64,000 bases of DNA from Solirubrobacteraceae bacterium (lineage in GTDB: Bacteria; Actinomycetota; Thermoleophilia; Solirubrobacterales; Solirubrobacteraceae): assembly GCA_030447505.1 (NCBI GenBank), contig JAUJOT010000002.1:310001-374000 (forward strand), read 5' to 3'. Position numbers and translations under genes: made by a program. Positions 27,043 through 35,140 of the stretch are shown here, in pieces. Each line of letters starts with the position of its first letter. The first letter of the stretch is position 1. Under the pieces are notes generated by a model, which saw only the letters and a list, made by a program, of their open reading frames with translations, had not been told where the DNA came from and did not search any database.

Positions 27043-28871
27043 GAATCGCGATGGTCTCCGAGCACGCCAGCCCGCTGGCCGTGCTGGGCGGTGTCGACGC
27101 GGGCGGCCAGAACGTCCACGTCGCGGCGCTCGCGACCGCTCTTGCCCGCCGCGGCAACGAGGTCGTCGTCTACACGCGGCGCGAGGACCCGTCGACGCCG
27201 TCGCGGATCACGATGAGCCCCGGCGTCATCGTCGAGCACATCGACGCCGGCCCGGCGAGCGCGGTCCCCAAGGACGAGATGCTGCCGTACATGGACGAGT
27301 TCTCCGACGGCCTTCGCAAGGCATGGCGGCGCGAGCGCCCGCAGGTCGTGCACGCGCATTTCTGGATGTCGGCGCACGCCGCGCTGCCGGCCGCGCGCGC
27401 GCAGGGGATCCCGCTCGTCCAGACCTTCCACGCGCTCGGCGTCGTCAAGCGCCGCCACCAGGGCGACCTCGACACGAGCGCGCCGGAGCGAATGGAGATC
27501 GAGCGCGAGATCGTGCGCCGCGCCGACCGGATCGTCGCCACCTGCACCGACGAGGCCTTCGAGCTCATGCGCCTCGGCGCCAGCACCGAGCGCGTGACGG
27601 TCATCCCCTGCGGGGTCGATCTCGAGCGCTTTCGCCCGCAGGGGCCGGCCGAGCCGCGGCCCGCCGGCCTGCGCCGCGTCGTCTGCGTCTCGCGGCTGGT
27701 GCAGCGCAAGGGCATCGGCAACCTCGTCAGCGCGCTCGCGCACGTTCCCGACACCGAGCTCGTCGTGGCCGGCGGCCCGCAGCGAGATCGGCTCGACGAC
27801 AACGCCGAGGCCCAGCGGCTGATCGGGATCGCACGAGAGGCGGAGATCGCGGATCGCGTCGAACTGCGGGGGCGCGTCTCGCGCGACGACCTGCCGGCGC
27901 TGCTGCGCTCGGCCGACGTCGTCGTCTGCGCGCCGTGGTACGAACCCTTCGGGATCGTCCCGCTGGAGGCGATGGCGTGCGGCGTGCCGGTCGTCGCCTC
28001 CGCCGTCGGCGGGATGATCGACACCGTCGTCGACGGCGTGACGGGCGTCCACGTTCCGCCGCGCGACCCCGAACGGCTGGCGGAGGCCCTCCGCGCCCTG
28101 CTCGACGACGAGGAGCGCCACCTCGCCTACGGCCGCGCCGGCGCCTCGCGTGCGCGGCGGCTGTACGACTGGGAGCGAGTGGCCTCGTTGACGTCGGACG
28201 TCTATCTCGAGGTCGGGGCGGGACGCGGCAAGCGCCGGCGCTTCGCGCGGGCGTCGCCGGCGAGCGATCACCTCGATGCGCTTCGATCGGCGCTGGACGC
28301 CTTTGACGACGAGGTGGAGCGCCTCGACCGCTGGGGGACGGCCCTCGCCGACCAGCTCGCGGCCGGCGCGCGCCTGCTGACGGTCGGCAACGGCGGGAGC
28401 GCCGCCGAGGCGCAGCACCTCACGGCGGAGCTCGTGGGGCGGTTCGAGAACGAGCGCCGGCCGCTGTCGGCGCTGTGCGTGCACGCCGACACCTCGAGCC
28501 TGACGGCGATCTGCAACGACTACGGCGTCGAGGAGGCGTTCGCGCGACAGGTTCGCGCGCACGGCCGCGAGGGCGACGTCCTGATCGCGATCAGCACGTC
28601 CGGCCGCAGCCCCAATGTCCTGGCGGCCGCGGATGCCGCGCACGAGTGCGGCATGCGGACGTGGGCGCTGACCGGCGCCGCGCCCAATCCGCTCGCGGAG
28701 GTCGCCGACGACGCCGTCTGTGTGCCGGCGGTCTCGACGGCGACGGCGCAGGAGCTTCATCTCGTCGCCGTGCACCTGCTCTGCCGCGCCGTCGACCGGC
28801 GGATCGCCGAGCTCGACGCGCGGCCCGCGCGCCGCCAGCGCCGCCGGCTGCCGCTGAGGGCGGACGCGTGA
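27039..28871 (+). CDS. GT4 glycosyltransferase fused to sedoheptulose-7-phosphate isomerase (GmhA)
   Basis: A 610-residue fusion. Residues 1-395 are a GT4 transferase related to MshA and sucrose-type enzymes (GGVDAGGQNVHVAALATAL, SRLVQRKGIGNLV, YEPFGIVPLEAMACGVPVVAS). Residues about 408-595 are a SIS domain of the GmhA type: GNGGSAAEAQHLTAELVGRF (from 451), ISTSGRSPNVL and AQELHLVAVHLL, keeping the His and Glu residues used by E. coli GmhA (AQH..AE and QELH). GmhA makes D-glycero-D-manno-heptose 7-phosphate from sedoheptulose 7-phosphate. There is no start or stop between the domains. The ATG overlaps the previous stop, and the TGA overlaps the next GTG. Confidence 0.9.
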   Translation: MRIAMVSEHASPLAVLGGVDAGGQNVHVAALATALARRGNEVVVYTRREDPSTPSRITMSPGVIVEHIDAGPASAVPKDEMLPYMDEFSDGLRKAWRRERPQVVHAHFWMSAHAALPAARAQGIPLVQTFHALGVVKRRHQGDLDTSAPERMEIEREIVRRADRIVATCTDEAFELMRLGASTERVTVIPCGVDLERFRPQGPAEPRPAGLRRVVCVSRLVQRKGIGNLVSALAHVPDTELVVAGGPQRDRLDDNAEAQRLIGIAREAEIADRVELRGRVSRDDLPALLRSADVVVCAPWYEPFGIVPLEAMACGVPVVASAVGGMIDTVVDGVTGVHVPPRDPERLAEALRALLDDEERHLAYGRAGASRARRLYDWERVASLTSDVYLEVGAGRGKRRRFARASPASDHLDALRSALDAFDDEVERLDRWGTALADQLAAGARLLTVGNGGSAAEAQHLTAELVGRFENERRPLSALCVHADTSSLTAICNDYGVEEAFARQVRAHGREGDVLIAISTSGRSPNVLAAADAAHECGMRTWALTGAAPNPLAEVADDAVCVPAVSTATAQELHLVAVHLLCRAVDRRIAELDARPARRQRRRLPLRADA

Positions 28872-30322
28872 GCTCGCATTCGCCCCTGGTCGTCGTCGGC
28901 GACGCGCTGCTGGACCGCGACGTCGAGGGGTCGGTCGAGCGGCTGGCCCCCGACGCGCCCGTCCCCGTCGTCGAGGAGCGCGAGGTCTGCGTGCGCCCGG
29001 GAGGCGCCGGCCTCGCCGCGGTGCTCGCCGCGCGCGGCGGGCGTGACGTCACGCTTGTGACCGCGCTCGGCGACGACCGCGCCGGCGCCGAGTTGCGCGA
29101 GGCGCTGGAGTCCTGCGGCGTCGAGGTCGTCGACCTCGGCCTGCGCGGCGCGACGCCCGAGAAGGTGCGCGTCCGCACGGCCGGGCGCTCGCTCCTGCGC
29201 CTCGATCGCGGCGGCGGCGGCGCCGCGAGCGTCGGCGGGCTGACCGCCGCCGCCCGCGCCGCGATCGAGTGGGCCGGCGCCGTGCTCGTCGCCGACTACG
29301 GTCGCGGCATCGCCGCCGAGCCGACCGTGCGCGAGGCGGTCTGCGGGATCGCAGACCACGTGCCCGTCGTCTGGGACCCCCATCGGCGCGGCCCCGCGCC
29401 GGTGCCGGGGGCGGCGCTCGTGACCCCGAACGCCGACGAGGCCGCGCACTTCGCGAGCGAGCACGAGGGGCGCGGCACCGACGTCGCGGCCGCGCGCGCG
29501 GCTGAGCTGGCGCGTCGCTGGCGCGCCCAGCGCGTCTGCGTGACGCGCGGCCGGCTCGGAGCGCTGGTGGCCGCCGAGGACGGCACGATCATGGCCTTCC
29601 CGGCCGAACCGATCGCCGGCGGCGATTGCTGCGGAGCCGGCGACCGATTCGCGTCGCGCGCCGCCGAGCTGCTCGCCGACGGCGCCGACGCCCTCGCCGC
29701 CGTCGCGGGCGCGGTCGCCGCCGCGACGACGTTCGTCGCCGCCGGCGGCGCCGCCGCGGTCAGGACCACGCCCTACCGCGCCGGCGGCGCGGCGGCGATC
29801 GGCGAACCCTCCACGCTTGTGGCGGCGACGGCCCGGCTGCGCGGTGGACCGTCCGCGGGCGGGGGTCAGGACGCCGCCGACGTCGTCGCGCGGACCCGCG
29901 CCGCGGGCGGGACCGTCGTCGCCACGGGCGGCTGCTTCGACCTGCTGCACACCGGCCACGTCCGCACGCTCGAGGCGGCGCGCGAGCTCGGCGACTGCCT
30001 CGTCGTGCTGCTGAACTCCGATGCCTCCGTACAGCGCCTGAAGGGGCCCGCGCGGCCCGTCGTCGGCGAGCAGGACCGGGCGGCCGTGCTGCGCGCGCTG
30101 CGCTGCGTCGACGCCGTCGTCGTCTTCGAGCAGGACACCCCGGCCGCGGCGCTCGAGCGCCTGCGGCCCGACCTCTGGGTCAAGGGCGGCGACTACGCCG
30201 TCGAGGACCTGCCCGAGGCCGAGGTCGTCGCGAGCTGGAACGGCAGGATCATCCTGCTGCCCTACCTCGACGGCCGTTCGACCACGAAGCTCATCCAGGA
30301 GGCCGCCGTCCGTGCCGTCTGA
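28868..30322 (+). CDS. hldE: Bifunctional heptose 7-phosphate kinase / heptose 1-phosphate adenylyltransferase (HldE-like)
   Basis: A 484-residue two-domain enzyme for the phosphorylation and ADP-transfer steps of ADP-heptose synthesis. The PfkB-type kinase domain (about 1-315) has VVVGDALLDRDVEG, LAPDAPVPVV, RPGGAG and the catalytic GAGD (256-259). The nucleotidyltransferase domain (about 345-484) has TGGCFDLLHTGHV (HTGH 361-364) and WVKGGDY. The kinase half departs from the standard sequence (RPGGAGLAAV where RPGGAANVA is normal), so substrate preference may differ from the second HldE at 39616-41115. It is coupled by GTGA to the GT4-GmhA gene and overlaps the SDR gene by 11 bases. Confidence 0.9.
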   Translation: MSSHSPLVVVGDALLDRDVEGSVERLAPDAPVPVVEEREVCVRPGGAGLAAVLAARGGRDVTLVTALGDDRAGAELREALESCGVEVVDLGLRGATPEKVRVRTAGRSLLRLDRGGGGAASVGGLTAAARAAIEWAGAVLVADYGRGIAAEPTVREAVCGIADHVPVVWDPHRRGPAPVPGAALVTPNADEAAHFASEHEGRGTDVAAARAAELARRWRAQRVCVTRGRLGALVAAEDGTIMAFPAEPIAGGDCCGAGDRFASRAAELLADGADALAAVAGAVAAATTFVAAGGAAAVRTTPYRAGGAAAIGEPSTLVAATARLRGGPSAGGGQDAADVVARTRAAGGTVVATGGCFDLLHTGHVRTLEAARELGDCLVVLLNSDASVQRLKGPARPVVGEQDRAAVLRALRCVDAVVVFEQDTPAAALERLRPDLWVKGGDYAVEDLPEAEVVASWNGRIILLPYLDGRSTTKLIQEAAVRAV

Positions 30323-31004
30323 ACCGCTTGGAACCGTGATCGTCACCGGTGCTGCGTCGGGGCTGGGCGCGGCCGTTGCCGCCGCCGTCGCGCGCGCCGG
30401 CGGAACACCGGTCTCGCTCGACCTCAACGCGCCCGCCGACGGGATCGCCCACGAGCAGGTCGATCTCGCGGACGTCCGCGCCACGGAGGACGTCGTGCGG
30501 CGGATCGCAGACCGGGCGGGCGACCTACGCGCCGTCGTCACCGCGGCGGGGACCGACGCGTGCGGCAGGCTCGAGGAGGTCCCGGGCGAGCGCTGGGACC
30601 GCGTCGTGGCCGTCAACCTGCTGGGCACCGCGGCGGTGGCGCGCGCCGCGCTGCCGGCGCTCGAGGCCAACCGCGGGCGCATCGTCACGGTCGCCTCGAC
30701 GCTCGGGCTGCGCGCGCTCAGCGACGCGACGGCGTACTGCGCCAGCAAGTTCGGCGTCGTCGGCTTCACGCGCGCGCTCGCGGTCGAGACGCAGGGGCGC
30801 ATCGGCGTGACGCTGCTCGTCCCGGGCGGCATGCAGACCGCCTTCTTCGACGACCGCGCCGAGCAGTACAAGCCCGGGCCGGACGCCCGCCTGAGTCCGC
30901 CGTCGGAGGTCGCCGAGGCGGTCGTCTTCGCGCTGACGCGCCCCGCCGGCGTCGAGCTGCGCGAGATGGTCGTCGCGCCCTCGACCGAGCCGTCCTGGCC
31001 GTGA
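30312..31004 (+). CDS. Short-chain dehydrogenase/reductase
   Basis: A 230-residue classical SDR. It has the cofactor motif VTGAASGLGAAVA, the active-site region TVASTLGLRALSDATAYCASKFGVVGFTRAL (Ser, Tyr and Lys) and PGGMQTAFF. It is NAD(P)-dependent and cytoplasmic. It starts at GTG 30312 inside the end of hldE and stops over the GTG of the next GT9 gene. Its position suggests it modifies a sugar or nucleotide sugar of the pathway. It lacks the long extended-SDR architecture of HldD, so I do not call it the heptose epimerase. Confidence 0.85.
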   Translation: MPSEPLGTVIVTGAASGLGAAVAAAVARAGGTPVSLDLNAPADGIAHEQVDLADVRATEDVVRRIADRAGDLRAVVTAAGTDACGRLEEVPGERWDRVVAVNLLGTAAVARAALPALEANRGRIVTVASTLGLRALSDATAYCASKFGVVGFTRALAVETQGRIGVTLLVPGGMQTAFFDDRAEQYKPGPDARLSPPSEVAEAVVFALTRPAGVELREMVVAPSTEPSWP

Positions 31005-31930
31005 CCGGCTCGGTCGTCGTCCTGCGAGCACTGGGTCTCGGCGACCTGCTGACCGGCCTTCCCGCCCTGCGCGCGATCGCGGATGCGTTCCCCGAGCACG
31101 AGAAGCTGCTCGCGGCGCCGTCGGCGCTCGCGCCCCTCGTCGACCTCGCCGAGCTGCCGTTCTCGATCAGCGACCACGCCGGACTGGCGCCACTGCCGGC
31201 GGAGCTGCAGCGCGCCGAGGTGGCGGTCAACCTGCATGGCCGAGGCCCCCAGAGCCATGCCGTCCTGCGCGCGCTCGAGCCCGGCCGGCTCGTCGCGTTC
31301 GCCGCGGCAGGCAACGACGGGCCGCGCTGGCGCGCGGGCGAGCACGAGGTCGAGCGCTGGTGTCGGATGCTGCGAGAACATCGAATTCCCGCCGATGCGG
31401 GGCGGATCGACATCCGAGCGCCGGGCGTCGAGGTCGACGACGACGCGCGCGAAGCGACGCTGCTGCATCCCGGCGCCTCGAGCGCTGCGCGCCGCTGGCC
31501 GCCGGCGCGCTGGGCCGCGGTGGCTCGCGCCGAGCACGAGGCCGGGCGCAAGGTGCTGGTCACCGGCAGCGCGCCGGAGGCGCCGCTCGCACGCCGGATC
31601 GCGCGCGACGCCGGGCTTCCCCCGTCGGCCGCACGTGCGGGTGAGACGGACCTGCTCGGCCTCGCCGCGCTCGTGGCCGCGGCGAGCCGCGTCGTCTGCG
31701 GCGACACCGGCGTCGCGCACCTCGCCACGGCGCTCGGCACCCCGTCGGTGATCCTCTTCGGCCCGATATCGCCGCACGAGTGGGGCCCGCTTGGCTACCG
31801 TCCGCGCCATCGCGTGCTGTGGAGCGGCAGCTGCGGCGACCCGCACGGCGAACGTGTCGACCCGGGCCTGCTGGGCATCGGCTCCGAGCAGGTGCTGGCC
31901 GAGCTGCACGACCTCGCGCGCGGTGCATGA
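31001..31930 (+). CDS. GT9 heptosyltransferase-like glycosyltransferase
   Basis: A 309-residue family 9 GT-B enzyme. The N-terminus VVVLRALGLGDLLTGLPALRAIADAFP and the C-terminal VCGDTGVAHLATALGTPSVILFGPISPHEWGP are classic for heptosyltransferases, with HPGASSAARRWPPARWAAVA between. It is the last gene of the coupled operon that starts at 21883; no overlap follows. Acceptor unknown. Confidence 0.87.
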   Translation: MTGSVVVLRALGLGDLLTGLPALRAIADAFPEHEKLLAAPSALAPLVDLAELPFSISDHAGLAPLPAELQRAEVAVNLHGRGPQSHAVLRALEPGRLVAFAAAGNDGPRWRAGEHEVERWCRMLREHRIPADAGRIDIRAPGVEVDDDAREATLLHPGASSAARRWPPARWAAVARAEHEAGRKVLVTGSAPEAPLARRIARDAGLPPSAARAGETDLLGLAALVAAASRVVCGDTGVAHLATALGTPSVILFGPISPHEWGPLGYRPRHRVLWSGSCGDPHGERVDPGLLGIGSEQVLAELHDLARGA

Positions 31931-32069
31931 GAAGCCTCATGGCCAGATGCTGCTGGCCGCCCTGCCCCGGCCGTCGGCGTCGGCTGCAGTGCGGACGCGG
32001 CGACGACGGGAGACTGCCCTGAGCTCTCGCGACAGCACCGCACCGCGCGGCCGGATCAGGCGCCTGAGC

Positions 32070-32453
32070 GTGCGTGCCAGCCCGGACAGCGCATCGCGGT
32101 CGGCGATCGCCGAGGCGCAGCAGCAGGCGCGCGCGGGCGATACCGCGTGGCGCGACTGGCTGGTGCGCGTGAACCGCGGCGAGGCGGCCGTCGTCCAGCT
32201 CGTCACGACTGCCGACGTCGACATCTGCGGCGTACCGGACCGCATCGAGGTGACCAATCACGGCGTCTGGATCGAACGCGACGCTCATCCGCCGAAGATC
32301 GAGGAGCAGATCCGCGAGATCGCGTACAAGGACGTCGGCCCGCTGCACGACGCGCTGCTCGTCCGGGGAGTCGACGTGCCGGTCCAAGAGATCGAGGACA
32401 TGTTCTTCCACGTCGAGCTCGATCCCGCGCTCGTCCGCTCGTCCGCGACCTAG
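32070..32453 (+). CDS. Hypothetical protein
   Basis: A 127-residue protein I do not recognise; GTG 32070 is the first plausible start before the region with strong G/C third-position bias. From about residue 15 it reads as a compact alpha/beta protein (WRDWLVRVNRGEAAVVQLVTTADVDICGVPDRIEVTNHGVWIERDAHPPKIEEQIREIA) with no Cys pairs, signal peptide or membrane segment. It stands alone between the heptose operon and a Crp/Fnr-type regulator. Confidence 0.55.
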   Translation: MRASPDSASRSAIAEAQQQARAGDTAWRDWLVRVNRGEAAVVQLVTTADVDICGVPDRIEVTNHGVWIERDAHPPKIEEQIREIAYKDVGPLHDALLVRGVDVPVQEIEDMFFHVELDPALVRSSAT

Positions 32454-32570
32454 TCCGGCTCGACGCAGCGCGCGGGCGAGCGAGCCCGTCGAGGCGTGAC
32501 AGCACGTGGTTCTGGGTAGGGGACGGCTGCGCGGGCGAGTGCGGCCGCGAGGCCGGCGGAAGGGATCGAC

Positions 32571-33380
32571 GTGACGCACCCAGCGCTGCCACTTCCCGAC
32601 ACGAGATCGAGCCAACGACAGACTGCGGCCCCTGACTCATCCTCGGAGGGGCCGCTGACGGTCGCGCCGGAGCATCCGGCCTGGAGGGGCGCGAATCTCG
32701 TGCGGGTGTTCGACGAGGACCCGGATCTGCTCAGCGGTCTCGATCCCGCGAGCGTCGACCTCCTGCGCCACCGTGCCGTCGCGCCGAAGCTGTGGGTCGA
32801 GGCGGGCCCGTGGACGCCGCCGGTTGCGGAGGACCAGCGCGGGTGGTTCGGCCTGCTCGTCCTCGAGGGCCTGATCATCCGCTCGGTGCACCTCGAGGGC
32901 CGAGACTGCCCCGAGGTCGTCGGAGCGGGCGATCTGCTGCGGCCCTGGGACCACGATCACGACAGCTCGATCCCGGTGGCGATCTCCTGGTCGGCGCTCG
33001 AGCGCACCACGCTCGCTGTCCTCGACGAGCGCTTCGCAGCGATCATCTGCCGCTGGCCGACAGTCGCGGCGGGCTTGCTCTCGCGCGCCGCGCAGCGCTC
33101 GCGAAGCCTCGCATTCCAGCGCGCGATCGTGCACGTGCGTCGCGCCGAGACGCGACTGCGCATGCTGCTCTGGCACCTCGCCGACCGCTGGGGCCGCGTC
33201 ACGCCGCACGGCGTCCACCTGCCGCTCGCGCTCACGCACGAGACGCTGGCCCACCTCTCGTGCATGCGCCGTCCGACGGCGTCGACGGCGCTGCAGGTCC
33301 TGATCCGCAGCGGCGAGCTCGAGCGGCGGCGCGACGGCACGTGGTTGCTCAAGGGCGACCGGCGGCCGACCGCCGCGTGA
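32571..33380 (+). CDS. Crp/Fnr-family transcriptional regulator
   Basis: A 269-residue protein with a disordered N-terminal 35 residues, a cupin-like cyclic-nucleotide-binding-type domain (about 55-165, including LLVLEGLIIRSVHLEGRDCPEVVGAGDLLRPWD) and a winged HTH (about 185-260, LTHETLAHLSCMRRPTASTALQVLIRSGELERRRDGTW). The effector is unknown; only two Cys are present, not the four needed for an Fnr-type iron-sulfur cluster. GTG 32571 is preceded by GGAAGGG. It lies between the two glycan blocks on the + strand; its targets cannot be read from the sequence. Confidence 0.83.
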   Translation: MTHPALPLPDTRSSQRQTAAPDSSSEGPLTVAPEHPAWRGANLVRVFDEDPDLLSGLDPASVDLLRHRAVAPKLWVEAGPWTPPVAEDQRGWFGLLVLEGLIIRSVHLEGRDCPEVVGAGDLLRPWDHDHDSSIPVAISWSALERTTLAVLDERFAAIICRWPTVAAGLLSRAAQRSRSLAFQRAIVHVRRAETRLRMLLWHLADRWGRVTPHGVHLPLALTHETLAHLSCMRRPTASTALQVLIRSGELERRRDGTWLLKGDRRPTAA

Positions 33381-33540
33381 CGGCGCCGGGAGCGACGCGC
33401 AGAGCCGATCGCGCCCGCGTGCGGCGGTGGCTCGGACGCCATCGGGCGGGCGCCGGCCACGAGAGCCGTCGCCCGGCGAGCGGGTCCGGACGAAGGCGGC
33501 GGGCTATACGAACGCCGACCGCGACCTTGGAGGTGCCCCG

Positions 33541-34137
33541 ATGGGATCACGCAACGAGACTCCCGACACGCCGAATGTGAGCGAGACCGAGCTGCGCGAG
33601 ATGCATCTCGACGAGCTCCGCGAGACCGCCAAGCAGGAGGGGATCTCGGGAACCTCGCAGATGCGCAAGGAGGAGCTCGTTCAGGCCGTCGCACAGGAGC
33701 GAAGCGGTGCAGCCGCCGAGCACGAGCAGGGTGACGGAGCGGGCGACGTCGGCGCGGGGCCCGACGGCGGCCAGATCCGGACCGGGCCGGAGACCTCCCG
33801 GTCGCTGAAGTACGCCCAGGAGGTGACGTCGCCCGACGACGATCCCGAGCGCCCGGGACGCAGCCTTGCGACGACCCACCACGAGGTGATCAAGCAGTGG
33901 GCCGAGGAGCGCGGCGCCACTCCCGCGACCGTCGAGGGGACCGAGCACGAAGACCACCTCGGCGTGCTGCGGTTCGACTTCGGCGGCGGGGCCAAGAAGC
34001 TGCGCCACGTGAGCTGGGACGAGTGGTTCGAGACGTTCGACGCCCGCCGGCTGAACTTCATCTATCAGCAGGAGCGCAGCGACGGCCGGCAGAGCAATTT
34101 CTTCCGGCTCGAGAGCCCGGAGCGCGAGGACGCCTGA
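33541..34137 (+). CDS. Rho_N-domain protein with C-terminal unknown domain
   Basis: A 198-residue acidic protein. Residues about 16-50 form a Rho N-terminal-like helical motif (LREMHLDELRETAKQEGISGTSQMRKEELVQAV). A disordered Gly/Asp-rich linker follows, then a compact domain (about 117-190: HHEVIKQWAEERGATPATVEGT, VLRFDFGGGAKKLRHVSWDEWFETFDARRLNFIYQ) seen in many bacterial and haloarchaeal proteins of unknown function. Strong GGAGG before ATG 33541. It resembles the ChaB/Rho_N protein at 6841-7158 in having the same kind of small nucleic-acid-binding motif. Confidence 0.78.
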   Translation: MGSRNETPDTPNVSETELREMHLDELRETAKQEGISGTSQMRKEELVQAVAQERSGAAAEHEQGDGAGDVGAGPDGGQIRTGPETSRSLKYAQEVTSPDDDPERPGRSLATTHHEVIKQWAEERGATPATVEGTEHEDHLGVLRFDFGGGAKKLRHVSWDEWFETFDARRLNFIYQQERSDGRQSNFFRLESPEREDA

Positions 34138-34175
34138 GCGCCGAGGCCCCGAGCGCGAGGACGCCTGAGCGCCGA
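34120..34175 (+). repeat. 25-bp direct duplication spanning the stop codon
   Basis: The 25 bases beginning GAGCGCGAGGACGCC occur at 34120-34144 and again at 34151-34175, six bases apart. The first copy contains the TGA of the Rho_N gene, and the second repeats it without coding meaning. This looks like a recent tandem duplication. Confidence 0.85.
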
Positions 34176-34179
34176 AGCA

Positions 34180-35140
34180 TCACGTCGCGCGCTCGATCAC
34201 GTTGCGCGTGACCTGCTCGACGGCGGGGCAACCCTGGGCGAGGACGCGCGCCCAGTCCGTCGTCGAGGCGGTGAAGACGGTTCCGCCGGGCGAATGCACG
34301 CCGAGCGTCGCGGCGCGGTTGCCCATCCCCCAGCCGCTTTCGGCGACGTCTCCGACAGCGAGGATCACGAAGTCGCGCGGCGTTCCGTCTTCGCATGACG
34401 GGCGTACCGGCCGGCCCCGCCGCAGGTCGCCGCGATCGAAGTGCGCGCCGTCGCACTCGTAGCCGACGAGGTACTCGTCGGGGCGGTTGCCGAAGACGTC
34501 GCCGTCGCGCAGCCCGGTGCCCTCGTAGACCCAGTGGTCGGCCTGCTGGACGGCGAAGCCGACGGGCAGCGCGCCCGCCCCGCGCGGGCGCTCGCCCCCG
34601 TTGCGGAAGCTGACGCCGGTCATCGCGTTCTCGGGGCGGTCGGGCGCCGGTACGTCGGACCACTGGTGCACGCGCCGAAACGAGCTCTCGTCGTCGAACG
34701 TGACCTGCCACCAGGCGGTGTTGCCGCCGAAGAACCCGACGTTCCCGCCCGCTGCGACGTACCGCTCGACGCCCGTCCGCATCGCGTCGCTCCAGTACTC
34801 GTCGTGCCCGAAGCTGAGCAGCAGCCGGTACGGCGCGAGCAGCGCGCCCGTCCCGCCGTCGGCGTGCAGGTCGAGGTCGGTGCAGAAGTCGACGCGGTAG
34901 CCGCTGCGCTCCAGCCATGCGACGGCGAGCGCGTCCCAGTGTCCGAACGTCTGCCGAGGCGAGGGGTCGAACGGGTCGGGGTTGAATGAGTCCCACGGCG
35001 TCCCGCCGGTCCCGCCACCCGGGCGGCGCACGGACACGGCGGGCGGCACGGCGACGGGCAGGTCGGCGGGCTCGGGCACGCTGTACAGGCACCAGCCACC
35101 CGCCCGCGCGCCGGCGTCGTAGCGCTGCTCGCAGACCTGG
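34180..35140 (-). pseudogene. N,N-dimethylformamidase beta-like C-terminal domain, 5' end missing
   Basis: About 320 residues of the domain found at the C-terminus of N,N-dimethylformamidase large-subunit relatives. Recognisable segments are LLLSFGHDEYWSDAMRTGVERYV, GFFGGNTAWWQVTF, ADHWVYEGTGLRDGDVFG and GGTVFTASTTDWARVL; the fold is glutaminase-like. No start codon or N-terminal domain precedes it: it runs directly out of the damaged carbamoyltransferase gene in another frame. Either a deletion fused the two genes and removed the 3' end of one and the 5' end of the other, or the assembly is wrong. The role of such proteins in glycan loci is unknown. Confidence 0.65.

Noticed and set aside
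30312-31004. SDR as the missing HldD heptose epimerase
   Set aside because: HldD is an extended SDR of about 310 residues; this protein is a 230-residue classical SDR with a YCASK active site.
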